From Guadua angustifolia (lineage: Eukaryota; Streptophyta; Magnoliopsida; Poales; Poaceae): a stretch of DNA of 64,000 nt. Where the stretch lies: assembly GCA_036346375.1 (NCBI GenBank), contig CM070508.1, forward strand, positions 14,316,852 to 14,380,851, given 5' to 3'. The notes beneath the pieces were generated by a model. That model saw nothing but the letters and a program-made list of their open reading frames with translations, made no database searches and had not been told where the DNA came from. A program made the translations under genes and the position numbers. Of the stretch, positions 45,020 through 55,061 are shown piece after piece (the first letter of the stretch is position 1; each line of letters starts with the position of its first letter).

Positions 45020-45490
45020 GACTTGAAGATATTTGATAACGACAGAGATTGTTAAGGAAAAACCGTCTAGAGAGAGGCCGATACGGATCATGTTTTATAA
45101 CGTGTTGTAATAGGACTCGATCGGCTAACGGGTAAAAAAGATAGGCAAGGGCAGACAAAAAAAACAATCAAATCAACTAGCCTGCATTACACTTTCATTT
45201 TTTTTCCTGACAACTAGGAGTAGTTCCGTAATCTAGTTTTTCTTGTAATCCGACTTGATTAATAAAGTTGTGCATCGCCGATTATTGATCTTCATCGATT
45301 ACGCCCTAGGTTCGATTTACTCTGATTTTGCTTTGCATAACCTTTTTCAGAGTCTATCTACCTTTACCCTCTGATTAGCCTTAATCGGCCAATTAGATTT
45401 ACCCCTTACTCTCGATTTGATTAGCTTTTAGCAGATTCAGATCTAAGCTGATTGCTTTACGAAATCGGCTTTCAGCGAATTTTATATCTC
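45020..45490 (+). repeat. LTR of the PMD-associated family, copy 2, in the RIP intron-like gap
   Basis: Aligns with 40120-40570 in the same orientation (see that entry). Its left part, from gaagatatttgataac at about 45030, matches gagatatttggaaac at about 40132. No clean TG...CA ends or target duplication are visible. Confidence 0.7.
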
Positions 45491-45494
45491 TCTT

Positions 45495-46220
45495 ACAGAT
45501 TGCAGGATCAAATCGGTTGGCATGTCTTGATCCAGGTGTTCGTCTGGTGTATTGTGGGCGATAAACCCTACATCAAGTTTTTTGGCCTCAACAGTAACAT
45601 GTCCACTCCATTTCATAAAGTGGTTTGTAACAACTACCAATTTATATGCTCAAATGAGCAAGTTAAGTGATCAAATTAGCAGCTTTTGGTACCTAGTGAA
45701 TGTTCACTTCTTAGTCAGGTGGATAACCGTTTTATTTTTAGATGGGAGGGATGGATTTTTGGTATTTTTCATGACTTAGATGAAAACTTTTTTCATACAG
45801 TGTATATGTCCGTATGAACCATGATGCTGCTCACAATTAATTGAACAAAAATAATACCTATATTCATATATTTTAGTATATTTGAAGACACAACAATTGC
45901 TATCTCAACAAATAAAAAATACTGAAAAAATAAATCATACATAGATGTTGAACATGTCTTCGTAAATTATCAAACTAGGTTTAAAAATTGTTGCCAGGTT
46001 TCCATAAACGTTGCGGGTTGTTTGAAGCCCCCTTAATTAGCCACATTTCTCTAGAATAAATGAATCGCTCCTTAAGGAAGTTCAAGGGTTGAACATGTTG
46101 ACAAGCATAAAAACCGATGGTACTAACGAAGGTAAAATCATTCTGAAATATAATTAATCTTGAAGGAAGAGGTACCGTGCTTTCTAATTAACTCTTGGTC
46201 AAAGTTTAATTTGAAATATG
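45495..46220. other. Remainder of the RIP intron-like gap
   Basis: AT-rich, no domain in any frame. It may contain retroelement DNA from the adjacent LTR copy. Confidence 0.45.
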
Positions 46221-46616
46221 ACTTACTCCTAGGTCACCCATGCCACGGCCGGTGTAGCCACCAGTGAATCCAAGGGACCGTGACCCCCTAATCAGCTAAC
46301 GGTGTGTACCCCCGTCACCCTGAAACTCCCACCATGATTGATCTGAAACTCGTTGGTCCTCTCTGACAAAGGCTTCCGTGTAGAGGTTGTCAGTCCTCAG
46401 CCTTAGCACGATTGCGCTCGCGCGACCCCGCACTGTCAGGTCAAGCCACTGGATAGGCCCGTCGGACAACGGCCGGAGCACACTGACACCATGGAACAAC
46501 TGAGGCCAGCTCGCATCCCGGAGGACGTCTCGCAGACGGTCAATGAACTTCGCAAAGTGCGGACCGTCAGCCATGAGATCAAACGTCTTCTCAATTGGTG
46601 CACCTCCCACAGCCAT

Positions 46617-47165
46617 GGTGAAAAGTGTGATAGAAATTGATGAACCCTGCTGCAGAGAAAGGAATGGTTAAACAGATTGCTGATGAGAATTACTGAGCCC
46701 TCAAATATATACATGTCGAATTAATTGAATTGAAATCTCTGCTGCAAAAATTAGAGATCGCATTAAGTACATATTGAATATCTAATAAGATTTGGCCGGT
46801 TTGATGAGATAAATATGTGTATGTATGTATGTTTGTATGAAATTGTGTTTCTTTTCAGGATAACCATCACTATTTTTACTCGAAATAACTGAAATTCTTA
46901 TGTCCCGTTTCCTCATTTTAAACGGCGTTCCGGGTGCTACACTGCGTGGGAGAAGTGCTAATCAAGCTCAGAGAGTAGCTCACGGCAGGGAACACGTGAG
47001 AGACAAGGAACGGAGAGGAGATAGAAACTCACCGGAGATGGAGAAGAACGTGGGCGGGGCTCGTCGGCGTGAGGAGTTCACAGCTGATTTGGGGGAATTT
47101 CTCCACCTTTCCTCACGGGTGGGCGACCACCATTCTCTGGAGGGGGTGGGGGTGCTTATAAAGCA
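46617..47165 (-). promoter_or_regulatory. Promoter and 5' leader of the RIP gene
   Basis: On the minus strand, gctttataagc (47155-47163) is a TATA box. A GC-rich leader runs to ccg|gtgagt (donor at 47032), and ttctctgcag at about 46650 is an acceptor 33 bp before the start codon. This suggests a leader intron of about 380 bp. The open frames here (46900-47190 plus) have no domain. Confidence 0.55.
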
Positions 47166-47284
47166 GTTGGATCGGCATTGGCTCGGGTAGAAATCTGAGG
47201 CTAGGTGTTGTCATAAAAAAAATTGAAGCAGGATTTTCAACTATAACACAACAGATTTAACCTTGTAATCAGTAGGAAAAAAAA

Positions 47285-47520
47285 TAAAATTCATCAAGAA
47301 TGTAATAGAGGAAGATCAACAATCGACGATATACAACTTTATTGATTAAAATCGGATTACAAGGAGACTAAACTACAATACTACTCCTAATCGACAGAAG
47401 AAAAATAAATACAGGCTTGATTGATGTGTAGTTGATGATCCTTTCGCCGTCCCTAGTCTATCTTATATACTCGTCGACCGATCGAGGACCGCACGAAGAA
47501 CCACTGACGTTACATAATAA
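47285..47520 (-). repeat. LTR of the PMD-associated family, copy 3, inverted
   Basis: Reverse complement shows gagtatataagatag (TATA), tatttatttttcttctgtcga, ttgtaatccgattttaatca and ataaagttgtatatcg, in the same order as copies 1 and 2. It lies just upstream of the RIP promoter, in the opposite orientation to the other two. Confidence 0.65.
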
Positions 47521-47553
47521 CAACGCCTTCGTCTACTAAGCCTGGACAACTAA

Positions 47554-47780
47554 GGCTATTTCCAGTACTAGTTTCATTTGAGTTTCAATATCATTAAATG
47601 CTATGCCACATAAGCAAAGATAATGACATGGCAAGAAATTAATGATGAGAAAGATGAGGAGAGTTTCATTTAGATGAGAGGAGTTTCATCTAGATGAAAT
47701 CTGATATACACGTTTACCTAGATAAAAATGATGTGGCAATCTTAAAAACAGTGCAATGAAACTGTGCACTGGAAACAGCC
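47554..47780. mobile_element. Tourist-like MITE, copy 2 (227 bp)
   Basis: Ends ggctatttccagt and actggaaacagcc pair with one mismatch. Flanks taa (47551-47553) and tat (47781-47783). Same family and almost the same length as the copy at 28580. Confidence 0.82.
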
Positions 47781-47846
47781 TATGACCTTCTCCCAACTCA
47801 TAACTCAAAGAGCAAGACCCACAAAGTCAACTACCACTGCTCCGAC

Positions 47847-48482
47847 TAGGGGTGTAAACGGAGCGGATAATTTCCGATCGATCCGAGCCCGAATTCGTTT
47901 AAAACCCGATTCGAATCCGAAAAAATGATATACGGTTATATCCGGATTCGATCCGGATTCAAATCCGCCTATCCGAAAAAAATATGAGTTAAGATATGGA
48001 AAGAGAAGTATCTGATTCGTACCCGCATATCCGAGATATCCGAAAAATATCAGTGTAAATTAGTGAAATAGATATCCGATAACAGATTCGATAAACATAA
48101 ACATTATACAACATATAAGTTCATATGTTGATTGAAATTATACTTGGCTGCATATTATTCTTATGTAGCGAAGACACCTATTATTGAATTTGAAACACTT
48201 ATATGTCTTGAAGGTTCTAGTAAAGTTTTATGTATGGTTGATCGATTCTAATATACATGACATATATGGCTTCTGCTTTCACGCATTATCCGACTAATTA
48301 TTCATGACCGAGACTAACCCTATCCGGAACGATCTGTATTCGCTCCGTATTCGCGACCGAAGTAATCCGTATTCGTATTCGAATCCGGTACTGTCCGTAT
48401 CAGATTCTATATCCGAGAAAAATTTTGAAATAAGATACGGAATAAGTGAAATCCATCCGTATCCGATCCGTTTGCATCCCTA
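47847..48482. mobile_element. hAT-like non-autonomous element (636 bp), perfect 8-bp duplication
   Basis: Starts taggggtgtaaacgga and ends gtttgcatcccta. The target duplication gctccgac lies at 47839-47846 and 48483-48490 with no mismatch. The body is full of atccg/cggat words in both orientations near the ends. No transposase. Confidence 0.93.
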
Positions 48483-48490
48483 GCTCCGAC

Positions 48491-49095
48491 AGACCCACAC
48501 CGACATAGCATCATAGCCTGATGCCACCGGTCTCCGCCTTGATGCAACTCCAAACGGTACCCATGACAAGGGCTATATACATAACTTCACCTCTCCGAAG
48601 AAAACAACATTATGCGAAACATGATAGGTTCGCCAAGCGAACGTGAGAAAACCCACCACAAATCAACCATCAACTTGGCCTTGCAGGCACAAGTATAAAA
48701 CAACTTCAAGCCTCGATCCTCACAAACGGATCACCAGCACCATATTAAGAAAGACGTCATTCCACTAACGCCGCTCGGAAGCATCTAGTCGTCTTAGCAC
48801 AATTAGCAGACTCCACTTAGCTAACCCAAAACCACTCAGAACCACAACATAGCCTTTAAGGCCACAGAAAACAGACAGACATATCAAAGGAAACTACAAA
48901 GCCTCCATGGCTTCAAGCAAAACACTCTGAGCATCCAAACCAACACAAAGCACAAACTCTCAGACTCCCAACACTGGGTCTCAAACAACTAGCGCTCACT
49001 CCTCAGCAACACAGTTGTAAACATCCCGACGAACCTGTCCAGGCTTCACTTGGGTTCCACTCTCTTCACATCTCCACGGTCGGCATAAAATTGCC
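48491..49095. other. Unassigned A/C-rich region
   Basis: Strongly C and A biased on the plus strand, with no domain. It could be the non-coding part of a retroposon, but no terminus is seen. Confidence 0.4.
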
Positions 49096-49099
49096 TCTG

Positions 49100-49480
49100 C
49101 ACTATAGGGAAAAACCCAACACCATGCTAAGGTTAGGCTAACACGTCGCCACCCTACACCATGTTAAGGTTAGGCTGACACGTCGCCACTCTGTACTACA
49201 GGACAAGGCACACCACGAGAATTTTTTTAAAATAATATATATATTTTAAAAAATACAAAAATAATATGCCAAAAAAATAACAGAAATACCCACCTGTCGC
49301 ACTTCCAAAATGCGACACGTCTCTGTCGCAAATTGGAAATGCGACTAAGGTTTGTCGCAATTTAAAATTGCGACAGAGATGATGTCGCTATTCCAAATTG
49401 CGACAGAGACTTAGTCGCAGTTATTTCTGTCGCAAATTAGAATAGCGACTTAAATAAACTAAAAGTTTTTTTAATAATTC
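49100..49480 (+). mobile_element. CACTA-like left terminus with subterminal repeats
   Basis: cactatagggaaaa at 49100 and tactacaggacaagg at about 49193 both resemble CACTA starts. Between them a 35-bp unit (aaggttaggct-acacgtcgccac) occurs twice. From 49295 to 49450, tgtcgcaa and ttgcgaca words repeat in both orientations, as in subterminal regions. The element would extend right, over the BRCA1/BARD1 fragment. I could not find its right end. Confidence 0.5.
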
Positions 49481-49654
49481 ATTTATTTAGAAATTGAAAA
49501 AATAAATTTAATCCTCGATAAATATTACAAGAGCCACGCATAATGCTTCTGAGACGAGGGCAATTGGATGTATATCATTCTTCTTTTACAAGGGATTAGA
49601 TGTATATTGAACATTCTGAGTGGATACCTGTTTTATATATAGAATGAAAAGGCA

Positions 49655-50460
49655 TTGCCGGCAAAGGGCCCAAACATGAAAATTATGGTAGATGTGACCG
49701 AAACGTCATTGTCTGGTGTTAACGTAAGTAACACTAGACTGTATCAGTATTCCTATATAGAAAGCAATGTTTCTAGAAAATATGGCATGTCGGGAGACAA
49801 TGAAGGTGCTACTGGATTGAAGAGGCTACAAACACCAATCAACTTATTTGAAGATGAATGTGTTTTCTGCCATTCATTTAGAACCAATGAAGTAAATACA
49901 ATCAAATCATTTGCATCTTTTAAGTCTGAGGTGATCTGTTGAAGCAGTTCTCAGTGGCATTAAAATATTTTTACTTTACTATTTCAGTTTCATGGTCCGA
50001 TGGTACTTTACCTAAATGGAAGGCTTGTGTCCAGTGACGAGGGCAATCCATCAAATATAATCTATGTACATAAGACATGTCTGGTGTGGTAAGTTTCATT
50101 ACACACAATGTTTAACTCTTTATATTTATTTTAGATATTTGAGATTTACCATCATACAATTTTCAATGTAGATTTAAAATGCGACGATGATGGCCCATTT
50201 GTTTAGTTCTTCTGCTTAATATTAGTCTCACAGACCACAGTAGGGTTTATGTTGATACGATCTTTTTTTTCTCCCTACTAATTTTTGTGAAGGCTCCAAG
50301 CGTATGGTACGAGAGTGATAAGATTATAAACTTGGAGTCAGCCCTTGGTTGTTATTATGAGCATTACAGTAAAAGTTTTCATGTTCCATGTGCAGTGATG
50401 ATATTTGATTGCCGCTGGGATATTGTAATCTCTAGAACGGTCAATTGGATGTCACAAAAC
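49655..50460 (+). pseudogene. Fragment of a BRCA1/BARD1-type extended PHD domain gene
   Basis: The first exon ends with FEDECVFCHSFRTNEV. After tttactatttcag, the second (49988-50088) reads FHGPMVLYLNGRLVSSDEGN and NIIYVHKTCLV, up to gtaagt. The third (about 50293-50460) reads APSVWYESDKIINLESALGC, then SKSFHVPCAVMI and CRWDI. Plant BRCA1 and BARD1 have an extended PHD finger with C..C near the start, HK.C..WAP..., GAALGCY...C..SFHV.CA and CRWD. The segment carrying the middle cysteines, between NLES and ALGCY, is missing, and the phase across the second intron is off by one base. BRCT and RING parts are absent. Those proteins act in recombination repair, but this copy cannot. Confidence 0.75.
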
Positions 50461-50555
50461 GAGGGTGAGAGAGGGAGATTAGAGAGAAGACAATTCTCAA
50501 ATCAGAAGTTACTGTGGAAAATAAGGTAGGCAATACTCTTTATTACAACTTAAAA

Positions 50556-51150
50556 CTGGAAGGAGCATAACTTCACGTTTACTGAGTGCATCGATGCCAC
50601 TTCCCCTTCGCCCATGCCTCCGGTGGGGCTTCTCTGATACGACGTGCCCTCTCTCGCTCCCTCTCTCTCTACCTCCTTCTCCTCCACTTCCTTTCTACGT
50701 GCCTCCTCGCGTGCATCATCACGCTGCTCTTGTAGCTGTCGCTTGAGCTCCTCATCCCGGTTGACTTGATCAAGGAGTCTTTGGTCTTCGGGGTTAATCT
50801 CCATGTCAAACCACTGCTCAAATTCACACAGTAGCGGAGGTGACTACATGAAACATATATTAGCAAAGTTTCGTGTAGAAATATTACGAAACACGTATGA
50901 ATATTACCATCTGGCAATTCCTCAAGCTCTTTTCCGGCGGGTCGAAGGCGTAGTTGCGACACTTCCAATACCTCCTCTTCCAAGTTGTAATTTCCCAAGA
51001 GCGGACAAGCCTGCAAGGATCTCCGCACATACACATCGGTGGGACAGCTCCGTGAGGTAGGAAGAGGTCATGGTACGCGACGTTGTGCGGCTAGTCCGAA
51101 GCGCCATCTTCCTTTGCTTTCTCCTTTCCCTTTCTACATTCACGCCTCGG
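50556..51150 (-). pseudogene. Small gene downstream of the PMD gene, zinc-knuckle/GRF-like family tail
   Basis: On the minus strand, a first part (51100-50925) has RCVCAEILAGLSALGKLQLG and, in another frame, LEEEVLEVSQLRLRPAGKEL. After an intron-like gap ending in catgtag, the second exon (about 50842-50556) reads PPLLCEFEQWFDMEINPEDQ and then a long charged helix (NRDEELKRQLQEQRDDARE). The pattern C.FeQWfD.EI.PED followed by a coiled coil occurs in small grass genes with GRF-type zinc fingers near PMD genes, as I recall. The cysteine-rich part is frameshifted. Function unknown. Confidence 0.45.
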
Positions 51151-51426
51151 CATTTTGGGTTGATCCTCTACTTCTTTTTATTCTTTCCACTCTCTCTTTT
51201 TTTCTCTTCTCCTTCCCTTTTCTCTTCTTTTCTCTCTTCTCTTGGTTCTACGTTTCCTCTTGGTCTCGCTCGGTGAGAAGGGAGGAGAGTAGTATAAAGG
51301 ACAGCTATTGCCATTATATAGGGTTGGGCACGTTACCTCTGTCGCCCACCAACAATCGATTTATTATCTATCGTGCGTTCGTCTGAAAAAGCAGGCTACA
51401 ACGTGTTGTCGTTTCAATCTTAAAAA

Positions 51427-51890
51427 GCAGTCGGTGGTAGGGTGTTGTCACTTCGCTCTGAGGTCACCAGTGTTTTGTCCATCGGTCTGAGATGGGTACT
51501 GCTTTGTCGCTTGGTGGTATGCAGAGTGTTGTCGAATCAGTCTGACAAAGGTGATAGCAGCGTGCTGTCACATCGCACTGAAAAAGCTGTTATGTGCGCC
51601 GTACAATCAACATGATAAAACTGATAGTACTGTGTTTGTAAGTAGCACTGAAAAAGCAGTGGGTTGCAGAGTGTTGTCACTTCGCTCTGAGATCGTCAGT
51701 GTGTTGAACATCTGTTTGAGATGGACAGTGTTTTGTGCAAGAGTGGTGTCGAATCAGTCTGAGAAAGCTGCTAGCAGTATGCTGTCACATCGCACTGACA
51801 AAGCTGTTGTGTGTGTTGTTCAATTGACGTGAAAAAGCTGATGGTAGTGTTTAATTGTCCTGAAAAAAGTACTGCGAGGGGGCGACATGT
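51427..51890. repeat. Tandem repeat, unit about 229 bp, two copies
   Basis: gttgtcacttcgctctgag occurs at 51444 and 51673. The following text (tcagtctga-aaag, gtcacatcgcactga-aaagct) recurs at the same 229-bp offset. Shorter ctgaaaaagc words repeat inside. It lies between the small gene and the PMD gene. Confidence 0.85.
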
Positions 51891-52079
51891 GATATCACAA
51901 AAGAAGATAACGTAACAGAATAAAATACCATACTTAAATGTTACATAATCTGAGAAAATATTATGTTTAGTACATTTAGTATGAAAGGAAAAAAACTAAC
52001 TACGACTCCTGTGCAGTGCTACTCCTCGTGTGGTTCCAAGCCTCCTACGGCACTGCACATGCTTAGAGTGATACGTCAG

Positions 52080-52818
52080 CTAGTTAGGGGCCTGTCCACG
52101 AGTACTCCTAGCAGGCCGTACTGGTGCTGAAGGAGTAGCGAAGACGCCCTGTGACGGCTGACTCGGGCAAGGCGTATCGGCGAGCTGGGAGGAGCCAAGG
52201 ACCGCATCCGTGGGCTGCTGGTAAGGATCTACAAAGTAGTCCAAGTCGGCGTCGTCGAGCTGAGAGAACTCAGCAGAGGTGCTCGCGCTTTGGTCTGGTG
52301 TTGGATAGGCCACTGTTAACAAAGTTTTTATGTTAACATGAAGAACATAAAAGATGAAAAGAGACAGTGTGGTGTACCTGTAGTCATAGGGACGTACGGC
52401 TCTGAATGTTACCAACTAGATCCACCTGGCATGTGAGGAGGGGGGCCACCTGCGTGCGTGGTGTGGCAGCTGCGGCCTATGTCGACCCCATACAGCTGAG
52501 GCACGTCCGTGAACCTGTACGACGTCGTCATCCCTAGGCCTCCTGCAGAACGAAAGCTAGACGATGCGGGCGACCCTCTGGCTTACACGCTGCAACGTCC
52601 CTTTCAGGTAGTCCATCGTGACCTCGAGCCTGTCTGTCTGGCCTACTCGTGCCAGCAGTGCGTCCACCTCCTCCATGGTCTCCCTAGCGAGGTCGCTCTG
52701 CGCACGCATTGAAATGCTAGTTAGTTCGTACAATTGCAGTAATGATACATTGAAAGGCATGTGAAAGAAGTACTAACCAAGCGATGAAACGCTGAGTCTG
52801 ACTACGTAGGATAGGTGC
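52080..52818 (-). pseudogene. PMD gene, 3' part, separated from its 5' part by an LTR element
   Basis: Reads RSQTQRFIAWL near 52800, then ISMRAQSDLARETMEEVDAL and VGQTDRLEVTMDYL (52760-52557). An intron-like break follows, then a Ser/Pro/Gln-rich end (SAEFSQLDDADLDYFVDPYQ, ending at 52080). This continues the gene at 60739-62535. The two sides rejoin at the target duplication ggtgc (52814-52818). Confidence 0.7.
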
Positions 52819-53503
52819 TCTCGGTGTAATTTGCACTGGGGTACCCTCTCCGCCGTAGAAGTAATAGGCCCAAGAAGTGGTGTGGCCCAGTTTGGCGTCC
52901 TGGCGGGCAGCCGGGCGAGCACGCCCTGCCCACCGGGCGGAGAGCCCACGTGGCCCCCTGGCGAGCAGCCTGGCGATCACGCCGCTTTCATTGGGTGAGC
53001 GGCGTGTGGCGCCCTACCAGTAACAGCGAAGCGCACCGCGACGCCGGTGGAGAGCCCACGGGCCTCGGCGAGCAACTGGCGACACGCCCTACTGCTGAAG
53101 CGAAGCGGCCCACGTGGCACCTGGCGGGCAACCGAAGCGAAAGCACGCTTTGCCGCCGGGCGGAGAGCCCACGGGTTTCTGGCGGCGACTGGCGATCACG
53201 CTTCGCTCGCCGGGCGAAGCGACCAGCGTGGCGCCTGGCGGGCAATCGGCGAAGCGCCTTGCCTACCAGCGGAGAACCCACGTGGCCTCGGCGGCGACCT
53301 AGCGATGACGCCTGTTCACGGGCGGGTGGTTCGCGTGGCGGCTCGGGCGAGTGGGCGGCGTTCGGGCCCTCCATGTCAGGCCACGAAGGCAACCAGAAGA
53401 ATGAGAGGGAGGCTTCGCCTCGAAGTTTCCCTCCCCTGGCACCTCGTGTCAGGGTCTTTAATTGTGAAGGACTATGCTACCGACACGACGACGGCTCATC
53501 CCT
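52819..53503 (+). repeat. Left LTR of the Tat-like element, with a ~110-bp minisatellite
   Basis: Homology to the right LTR covers 52819-52870 and 53314-53503 and ends at ctcatccct, beyond which U5, the primer site and gag are deleted. Between these lies a GC-rich tandem array marked by ggaga(g/a)cccacg at 52939, 53049, 53162 and 53271 (spacing 109-113). The right LTR lacks the array. Confidence 0.85.
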
Positions 53504-53907
53504 TACACTCCTGGATGCTCACCTCCTTGTTGCGTAACACTGCGGTCAGGTTCCAAGAGATCGCAGGAATGTAAGTTCCAAAATGGCGGGAGTTTGTGAC
53601 ACCCTTACGCAGAAACTTAAGACTTTGCTTGTCTACATTCTGCATAATTCCTGTTCGCAGTATTGCAATCACTCAAAGAATGCCTAAGTATCGACCTAAC
53701 CTGAGTACTTAGGTTCGCATCATGACAAGGCTAGGGGCTGATCGCCCAAAGATTGAGTTGAGCAAGCATATCCAAAATGCGAACAGACGAACATATCCAG
53801 GTGAAACCAAAATATGCCAACTTCATTACAATTACTAATATTGTTCTGGCATACAAAAATAGGAACAAAAAAGAAACGAAGAAAACAAAAGAAGGCGGCC
53901 CGGGCCA
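53504..53907. other. Internal region between left LTR and antisense gene
   Basis: Non-coding. By position it is the 3' untranslated part of the antisense gene. Confidence 0.5.
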
Positions 53908-55061
53908 TCAGTCGCCGTTGATGCCTTCGATGCCCCTGTCATCATCTTCGGCCTCCGGCTCCGTCGCCGCCGCACCAAGGTTCAGGGCCTCCACAGCCAT
54001 CATGCTGACGACGCGCTCCCCGGCCTTTTGCACGCGCGCCTGCGCTTGGGTTTCGTCCCCTTCAATGCCGTCCGCGACGGTCATTGGGTTGAAGGCGACG
54101 TCGCGGCTGGCGTAACACGCCAGCACAAAGGTCGCGGTGGCCCTGGCGGCTGGCAGACCGGAGAGTACCTCGGCAACCCGGGTGGTGCAGTGGGCGTACT
54201 GCATTGCCATGGGCTCTAGCAGCTCGCGAAGGTCCACCCCTAGCGGCGCCAAGACTCTCGCCATGCTCCGGTATGATGACCGGAGCATGGTCGCGATGCT
54301 GTGCAGCATTCGCCGTTGTTCCTCCGCCGCTTCCCTTCGCGCTGCTTCGGCCTCCTACGCCCGGGCAAGTAAGGTCGCCCAATGGCCCCCTTTGGGCCAC
54401 CAAGCGCCTCTGTCTCTCGCCTCCCCCCCGGCGCTTCCACTTGCTGTGTCACGTGGACTTCGCGTTGGGAGGCTGCCGTGAGGAGAGTGCTCGCGGCTGC
54501 GAGCGCTTCACCAAGCTCGGCGTGCAGCGCGTGCAGGTCGGTGGCGTGGGCGGCAGGAGCGATCAGGGTAGGGGGAGCGGAAGTCTTTGGTCGGCGACGC
54601 CCAACCGGGCGGCGGCCAGAGTTGGCGCCTTGAGCAGAGTGCCGCCGCGCTCGTTGGCACCGCGGATGTCTGCGCGGGCGGGGTGCTTTGGCGATCCGCC
54701 CTCGTGGGTGACTTGAAGCTGAAAGAGGTAACCGCCACCGCAAGCCCGCTCGGGCGGACACCAGCAGCGGCTGGGCTCGGCGCCACTTGAGCTGGCGCCA
54801 CAGGAGCTGGCGCCACCGAAGTTGAAACCGACGCTGGCGCGGTCGGCATCGGAGGAGGGGCGGCAGGCGTGGCCGCCCCAGATGAAGATGTCGCCGCTTC
54901 AGGCGTGCTTGGCAAAATGGCGGAAGTGGCGACAATAGAAATTTGGCTCCCGGTGCGGACCCTCTTGGGGTCCGCGCCCGGAGCGTCCGGAGCGATCGGC
55001 CGCTTACTGCGCTCGGCCCGGCTGCCAGTATCGGGTCCTCGATCACCAAGGGGCATGGTCG
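53908..55061 (-). pseudogene. Antisense Transposase_28-type gene, 3' part
   Basis: Reads MPLGDRGPDTGSRAERSKRP at its upstream edge, then a long Ala/Pro-rich linker, and after frame changes near 54500 a helical C-terminal part (LEPMAMQYAHCTTRVAEVLS, LPAARATATFVLACYASRDV, AGERVVSMMAVEAL) ending at 53908. It is the continuation of 58680-59514, separated by the solo LTR. The helical tail is typical of these gypsy-type antisense proteins. The role is unknown. Confidence 0.7.

Larger units (their letters stand above)
44403..46616 (-). pseudogene. Ribosome-inactivating protein gene (type 1-like), inactivated
   Basis: The first coding exon (46616 to about 46226) has an ATG in good plant context. It encodes an RIP N-terminal half (HFAKFIDRLRDVLRD, then RLRTDNLYTEAF and WWEF). 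After an in-frame TAG at 46296-46298 it continues to RSLGFTGGYTG and a donor-like gtaagt. The second exon (44866-44403), after tgttgcctgttgcag, has LEDAINGLAEY, the active-site segment VTFSEAIRLRS and RNWENMS. Two Tyr, the Glu-x-x-Arg pair and the Trp that form the N-glycosidase site in this family are all visible. The family removes an adenine from the sarcin-ricin loop of large rRNA and is a defence protein in grasses. The stop codon and a 1.36-kb intron-like gap holding an LTR copy indicate a non-functional gene. Confidence 0.78.

Noticed and set aside
46900..47190. 96-codon plus-strand frame
   Set aside because: It overlaps the antisense promoter and leader of the RIP gene and shows no domain.
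52950..53574. Open frames of 130-195 codons on both strands
   Set aside because: They are produced by the GC-rich minisatellite in the left LTR of the Tat-like element.
54204..54716. Plus-strand open frame of 170 codons
   Set aside because: It is the reverse of the Ala/Pro-rich linker of the antisense gene; no independent evidence.
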